A DNA stretch of 64,000 nucleotides from Thioalkalivibrio thiocyanodenitrificans ARhD 1 (lineage in GTDB: Bacteria; Pseudomonadota; Gammaproteobacteria; Ectothiorhodospirales; Ectothiorhodospiraceae): the NCBI RefSeq assembly GCF_000378965.1, contig NZ_KB900536.1, positions 1,852,052 to 1,916,051 on the forward strand, written 5' to 3'. Positions 60,158 to 64,000 of the stretch are shown piece by piece. The notes beneath the pieces are model-generated. The model saw nothing but the letters and a program-made list of their open reading frames with translations, was not told the DNA's origin and ran no database searches. The stretch's first letter is position 1. Each line of letters opens with the position of its first letter. A program made the position numbers and the translations under genes.

Positions 60158-61014
60158 TGCTCAGAATCTACTTCGGACATCACCGGAGCGGGTCGACCTG
60201 GATCAAGGGCATTCTCAACGAGATCGCGCGGGCCATGGGGCTGCGCAGCCGCACCGTCATTGACCGGGGCGCCCTGCCCCCGGAAATCCTCGACGGCATC
60301 CGGACGGGCCGCTTCGATCTGCTCAACTGCATCAACGCGGATCCCGCTCACCTGAGCGGTCTGCCCGGTTTCCGCGCCTTCCACGTCGTCCGCGATCCGC
60401 GCGACCTCCTGGTGTCCGCCTATTTTTCACACCGGTACTCCCATCCCACGAGTCAATGGCCGGCACTCGCCGAGCAGCGGGCGCGGCTTGAGTCGATGAC
60501 GATCGAAGAAGGACTGCTGGCGGAACTCGAATTCAACGCGCCCGTGTTCCGGACCATGGGGGACTGGAATTACGGACACGCCGGGATACGGGAGATCCGA
60601 TTCGAAGATCTGATTCACGACCCGTACTCCGGCTTCGCGGACATCCTCCACCACCTTGGACTGCTCAGGAATGAGGAAGGCCGGAGTCACGCAGGCCACA
60701 TGATCCGGCGGTTGGCTTTTCTGATCCACGAGAGCTGGAATCGCGCGTCTCGGAGATTCTTCGGAACGGACGTTCGGCTGTTTCCGGCCCGACGAATCCC
60801 CGTTGAACGCCTGCTCGGGATCGTTCACGCACATCGCTTCGAACGCAAGGCGAGGGGGCGTGCCCGTGGAGAAGAAGATGTTCACAGCCACTACCGCATC
60901 GGGGTGCCCGGCAGCTGGGCGCAGCATTTCACCCCGGCGGTCAGAACGGCCTTCAAGGCTGAGCATGGCGAACTGCTGATCCGGCTTGGCTATGAAGCAG
61001 ACCATGACTGGTGA
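60157..61014 (+). CDS. Sulfotransferase
   Basis: A 285-residue PAPS-dependent sulfotransferase: 5'-phosphosulfate loop YFGHHRSGSTWIKGIL (5-20) and 3'-phosphate motif FHVVRDPRDLLVSAYFSHRY (about 73-92), then IREIRFEDLIHDPYSGF. The C-terminal SWAQHFTPAVRTAFKAEHGELL is typical of carbohydrate-type enzymes. ATG 60157 overlaps the previous stop by one base; GTG 60154 is also possible. It presumably sulfates the sugar chain built by the operon. Confidence 0.88.
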   Translation: MLRIYFGHHRSGSTWIKGILNEIARAMGLRSRTVIDRGALPPEILDGIRTGRFDLLNCINADPAHLSGLPGFRAFHVVRDPRDLLVSAYFSHRYSHPTSQWPALAEQRARLESMTIEEGLLAELEFNAPVFRTMGDWNYGHAGIREIRFEDLIHDPYSGFADILHHLGLLRNEEGRSHAGHMIRRLAFLIHESWNRASRRFFGTDVRLFPARRIPVERLLGIVHAHRFERKARGRARGEEDVHSHYRIGVPGSWAQHFTPAVRTAFKAEHGELLIRLGYEADHDW

Positions 61015-61081
61015 TCCGCACCAGGGCGCCCGGGCGCGCCCCCGGCGGAACTGCCATCCGGCCTTCAGCCGTCACGCCGTT

Positions 61082-61087
61082 TATAAT
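61082..61087 (+). promoter_or_regulatory. Probable -10 box before rfbC
   Basis: A perfect TATAAT 36 bases before the rfbC ATG, in the 108-base gap after the sulfotransferase gene. No good -35 lies 16-18 bases upstream, so an activator may be needed or the match may be fortuitous. Confidence 0.45.
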
Positions 61088-61122
61088 ACGCCCGGCCCCT
61101 CCAACCCGATCACCGGATCCCC

Positions 61123-61689
61123 ATGAAATCCACGCCCACCCCACTGCCCGAAGTCCTGCTCATCGAACCCCGCGTTTTTGGCGATGAGCGGGGCTTCTTC
61201 ATGGAGACCTGGCACTCGGAACGCTATGCCGGGGCCGGTATTCCCGGGCCGTTCGTGCAGGACAACCTGTCCTTCTCACAGAGAGGGGTGCTGCGCGGCC
61301 TTCATTTCCAGAACCCCAATGCCCAGGGCAAGCTCGTGTACGTGCTGCGGGGGGAGGTATTCGACGTGGCGGTGGACATCCGCGTCGGCTCACCGACCTT
61401 CGGGCAGTGGGTCGGCTACACGCTGTCGGCCGACAACAAACGCCAGCTATGGGTTCCGGAAGGGTTCGCGCACGGTTTCTGCGTCACCAGCGAGACAGCA
61501 CTCTTTGCCTACAAGTGCACCGCACTTTACGCGTCCGACTGCGAGCACGTCCTGCGATGGGATGATCCCGGCATCGGCATCCGGTGGCCCGTCGAGTCCC
61601 CGTCGCTGTCCGGCAAGGACCGTGATGCCCCGACGCTCGACACCATTGCGCGGGATGACCTGCCGGTACATCCGGGGGTGCAGGCGTGA
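61123..61689 (+). CDS. rfbC: dTDP-4-dehydrorhamnose 3,5-epimerase RfbC
   Basis: A 188-residue cupin-fold epimerase of dTDP-L-rhamnose synthesis. PEVLLIEPRVFGDERGFFMETW, FVQDNLSFSQRGVLRGLHFQ (catalytic His in RGLHFQ), VDIRVGSPTFGQW and WVPEGFAHGFCVTSE are intact. It overlaps rfbD by four bases. rfbA and rfbB are not in the window. Points to rhamnose in the glycan made by the neighbouring glycosyltransferases. Confidence 0.96.
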   Translation: MKSTPTPLPEVLLIEPRVFGDERGFFMETWHSERYAGAGIPGPFVQDNLSFSQRGVLRGLHFQNPNAQGKLVYVLRGEVFDVAVDIRVGSPTFGQWVGYTLSADNKRQLWVPEGFAHGFCVTSETALFAYKCTALYASDCEHVLRWDDPGIGIRWPVESPSLSGKDRDAPTLDTIARDDLPVHPGVQA

Positions 61690-62588
61690 CTGCCATGGAG
61701 TCCGCCGGCCCGCTTGACGGGCGCCGTATCCTGGTCACCGGCGCCGGGGGACAGTTGGGCATCGCCCTCCAACAGCAGATGTCGCGGGGCGTGGAGCTGC
61801 TGGCCCCGGACCGGGGTCGGCTGGACATCACGGACGCCGGGGCCGTCACCGAGGCCATCAGGGATTTCCGGCCCGACTGGATCATCAACGCCGCCGCCTA
61901 CACCGCCGTGGACAAGGCGGAATCCGAGCCCGAGGCCGCCTTCGCGATCAACCGGGACGGAGCTGCCAACCTCGCGCGGGCTGCCGGGGAGGTCGGCGCC
62001 CGAATGGTCCAGATCTCCACCGACTATGTATTCGACGGCACCCTGGCGCGTCCCTGTCGGCCGGACGACCCCGTCAACCCCGTCAATGTCTACGGCGAAA
62101 GCAAGCTCGCCGGGGAGATCGCGACCCGGGAGATCCTGGGCGATGACCTGCTGATCCTTCGCACTGCCTGGGTCTATGCGCCACATGGCCGAAACTTCCT
62201 CACCACCATGCTTCGACTCATGGGCGAGCGCAGTGAGTTGAAGGTCGTCGAGGACCAGGTCGGCACACCGACCAGCGCGTTGACGCTTTCGTCCACGATC
62301 CTGTCCGCGCTGGAAAAGGAGATCACCGGAACGCACCACTGGACCGACGCTGGTGTCGCCAGCTGGTATGACTTTGCCTGCGCCATTCGCGACCTGGCCA
62401 TGGAAGCCGGGCTGAAGCTTGGCGTACGCCGGATATTGCCGATCACGACCGCCGACTACCCCACGCCTGCCAGGCGACCGGCATGCTCCCTGCTGGACAA
62501 GCAATCGCTGCGCACGGCGATCGCCGACGACGGCATGCACTGGCGTGAGGCATTGCAAAGGGCCGTGGCACGGTCCGCGGGTTTGTAG
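61686..62588 (+). CDS. rfbD: dTDP-4-dehydrorhamnose reductase RfbD
   Basis: A 300-residue short-chain reductase making dTDP-L-rhamnose. RILVTGAGGQLGIALQQQ (Rossmann loop), IINAAAYTAVDKAE, STDYVFDGTLARP and the YGESKLAGE catalytic Tyr/Lys motif are present, followed by LRTAWVYAPHGRNFL. GTG 61686 overlaps rfbC; ATG 61695 is an alternative start. Confidence 0.95.
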   Translation: MTAMESAGPLDGRRILVTGAGGQLGIALQQQMSRGVELLAPDRGRLDITDAGAVTEAIRDFRPDWIINAAAYTAVDKAESEPEAAFAINRDGAANLARAAGEVGARMVQISTDYVFDGTLARPCRPDDPVNPVNVYGESKLAGEIATREILGDDLLILRTAWVYAPHGRNFLTTMLRLMGERSELKVVEDQVGTPTSALTLSSTILSALEKEITGTHHWTDAGVASWYDFACAIRDLAMEAGLKLGVRRILPITTADYPTPARRPACSLLDKQSLRTAIADDGMHWREALQRAVARSAGL

Positions 62589-62865
62589 TCAGAAGGGGCC
62601 CGGGTTGGTACCGCATCGATCACTATTGTGATACCGCGTCGGAACCCGCTTGATCGGTGCCGCGGCCCGGCGGCATACTGCCTGCAAGATCCTTGGATTT
62701 CCTGCGCTTTTTCGCGGAGGGCCCGCTTCCAGTGATCGCCCACTTTTCAATCCGGGCACGGGACACCGCCATCACCGTCCGGCATGGAGGGACACGTCCG
62801 TCCGCCCATTGCCACAGCGCCGGTCTCCGCACGCCCCCCTCTACGCATTCACCCCGGAATCAAAC
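62589..62865. other. Intergenic region with a weak promoter candidate
   Basis: About 277 bases between rfbD and the acetyltransferase gene. TTGATC (about 62650), 18 bases, then CATACT is a weak sigma70-like pair. ATCACTATTGTGAT near 62620 is a 5-base palindrome with a 4-base centre. An open frame spans the region, but its sequence shows no coding similarity. Confidence 0.35.
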
Positions 62866-63462
62866 GTGAAGCAGACCCACGGCCGGATCCTGGACCGGAT
62901 GCTGCGGCACGGGCGATGGGCCGTTTCCCTGCTGCGCAACCTGCGCGCGTGCCACGGGCTCCCGGCGATCGCGTCCACGGAATACAAGGGATACCGGATC
63001 GCCGGGCTGGAGCGGGCCGATCTGCCGGCTTTGCGCAGGCTGCACCGGAGCCTGCGCAACGGATCGGACCTGACGCCGTGGAGACGGATCCTGTACCGCC
63101 TGCACGGCCGGTCCCTGGTGGCGGTCGCCCGGGATCCGTCGGGCAACGTGGTCGGATTCGAGATGTTCTACTTCGAGAAGGGGGGCGCGCGGAAGGCCGT
63201 GATACACGCGGCATTCATCGGCGTGGCTCCGCATTGCCGCAACATGGGCCTTGCCACGCGCCTGCGGCAGGTGGCTGCCCGCCATTTCGCCGGTGCGGGC
63301 CTGCGCGGCATCAGCTCCCGGGTTCGCGAGGACAACGTGGCCTCGCTCCGATCGGCGATTGCCTCGGGATTCGAGATTTCACACAGGCGCGTGGAAAGCG
63401 ACGGCGTCACGACCCTGACCATGCTGCGGCGTCTGGAGGACATCGGCGAGTGTGTGGCGTGA
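62866..63462 (+). CDS. GNAT family acetyltransferase
   Basis: A 198-residue GNAT protein: YRIAGLERADLPALRRLHRSL, SLVAVARDPSGNVVGFEMFYF and the acetyl-CoA loop VIHAAFIGVAPHCRNMGLATRLRQ (motif A, about 114-137), then VREDNVASLRSAIASGFEI. I use GTG 62866; ATG 62899 is an alternative and longer starts are unsupported. It lies 40 bases before the ATP-grasp gene. A role in acylating a cluster product is possible but unproven. Confidence 0.78.
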   Translation: MKQTHGRILDRMLRHGRWAVSLLRNLRACHGLPAIASTEYKGYRIAGLERADLPALRRLHRSLRNGSDLTPWRRILYRLHGRSLVAVARDPSGNVVGFEMFYFEKGGARKAVIHAAFIGVAPHCRNMGLATRLRQVAARHFAGAGLRGISSRVREDNVASLRSAIASGFEISHRRVESDGVTTLTMLRRLEDIGECVA

Positions 63463-63502
63463 CTGCAACCCGTCCGGCGCCACGACCGGACAGGCGGCCC
63501 GA

Positions 63503-64000
63503 ATGACGCGCCTGATTCTGGTCAACGGGCTCCGCCCCGAAATGTCGGCCGATCTCTACATCGACGTGGCGGGGAGACTGCGGACACAGGGCATCGACGT
63601 GGTCCTGGTACACGCGGCGTGTGACCGGCTGCCGGATGTGCACCCGACGGACCTCGTGGTCAGCAACGGCCCGCTGCCGGCGGGATTCGTCCATCACGGG
63701 GCGATCCATGCGGGACGATCCGTCCCACGTCCGGAGTCCATGCAATGGATCGCGTCTGCCGGCATCTCGACCATGGACTGGTCACTGGCCCGGACGCGCC
63801 GGGAAGTCCGCCGCCTGTTCGCACAGTGGCAGGTGGACCGCCTGATTCTCAAGCCCTCGTTCACCGGTGGCGGCCGCGGTGTCCGGGCATTCTCGCAGGG
63901 CGCGCTGTGGCGTATCCGGTGGCACGCGGAGCGGGACATCTTCTGCCGTGAAGTGAATCCCGGGGACGGCACCGTCTACAAGGCGGAACTCTTCAATGGC
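63503..64000 (+). CDS. ATP-grasp protein, truncated by the window end
   Basis: An open frame from ATG 63503 to the last base (166 codons, no stop). TRLILVNGLRPEMSADLYIDV at the start, and DRLILKPSFTGGGRGVRAFS (about 112-131), which looks like an ATP-grasp nucleotide loop, followed by FCREVNPGDGTVYKAELF. The catalytic C-terminal part lies outside. It is a second ATP-grasp gene of the accessory region, distinct from the one at 49755-50726. The substrate cannot be inferred. Confidence 0.7.
   Translation, partial: MTRLILVNGLRPEMSADLYIDVAGRLRTQGIDVVLVHAACDRLPDVHPTDLVVSNGPLPAGFVHHGAIHAGRSVPRPESMQWIASAGISTMDWSLARTRREVRRLFAQWQVDRLILKPSFTGGGRGVRAFSQGALWRIRWHAERDIFCREVNPGDGTVYKAELFNG

Overview
This 64 kb window is GC-rich, densely coding chromosomal DNA from a gammaproteobacterium. 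The gene order (pilG-H-I-J-chpA, gshB, algH-ruvX-pyrR-pyrB-pyrC', pilU-pilT divergent from yggS-proC-yggT, yrfG divergent from nudE-cysQ) is the one seen in Pseudomonas-like and Chromatiales/Ectothiorhodospiraceae-like genomes; I favour the latter but cannot prove it. I see no rRNA, tRNA, CRISPR array, insertion sequence or phage gene.

Layout. (1) 0.1-11 kb: rsmE converges on a type IV pilus chemosensory operon (pilG, pilH, pilI, pilJ, a 1968-residue PilL/ChpA kinase, chpC). (2) 11-16 kb: gshB, apbE, a NusG-II protein, a Gx-type membrane protein and a TonB-type protein, mostly overlapping by 4 bases, then algH and ruvX. (3) 16-20 kb: pyrimidine genes pyrR, pyrB, an inactive-looking pyrC' and a PyrK-like electron-transfer protein. 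(4) 20-24 kb: three PilT-family ATPases in tandem. (5) 24-40 kb: housekeeping genes (PLP homeostasis, proC, HU-like protein, hspQ, a divergent QueC, yrfG, nudE, cysQ, ppsR, ppsA) and a retropepsin / UUP1 membrane protein / RimK-like ATP-grasp triad. (6) 40-47 kb: a TakP-like TRAP transporter, a gamma-glutamyltransferase-family enzyme, two TauE/SafE (TSUP) exporters and an Lrp/AsnC regulator. (7) 47-64 kb: an accessory region.

The accessory region is the most interesting part. Three small paralogous genes, below the usual ORF size cut-off in part, encode peptides of 44, 57 and 54 residues. They share an N-terminal block (LDTARLLGFRL) and a C-terminal GSKIG motif. Each has its own nearly identical sigma70-type promoter. 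They are interleaved with a HExxH-motif protein of the kind associated with peptide beta-hydroxylation and with an ATP-grasp enzyme, and they lie beside two family-2 glycosyltransferases. I read this as an undescribed RiPP (ribosomally made, modified peptide) locus. A divergent operon begins about 2.6 kb away with a PqqD-like peptide chaperone carrying an unusual tail. It continues with an HprK-like kinase, three more glycosyltransferases, a nucleotidyltransferase-fold protein, a sulfotransferase, rhamnose genes rfbC and rfbD, an acetyltransferase and a second ATP-grasp gene cut by the window edge. Whether both halves act on the same product cannot be decided from sequence alone.

A second theme is a family of intergenic elements built from 7-base units (AAGTGGC, AAGTCTC, AAGTGGG, AAGTGTG, CTTGTAT and relatives). 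Several form perfect inverted repeats of 23-25 bases, and several supply the start or stop codon of the adjoining gene.
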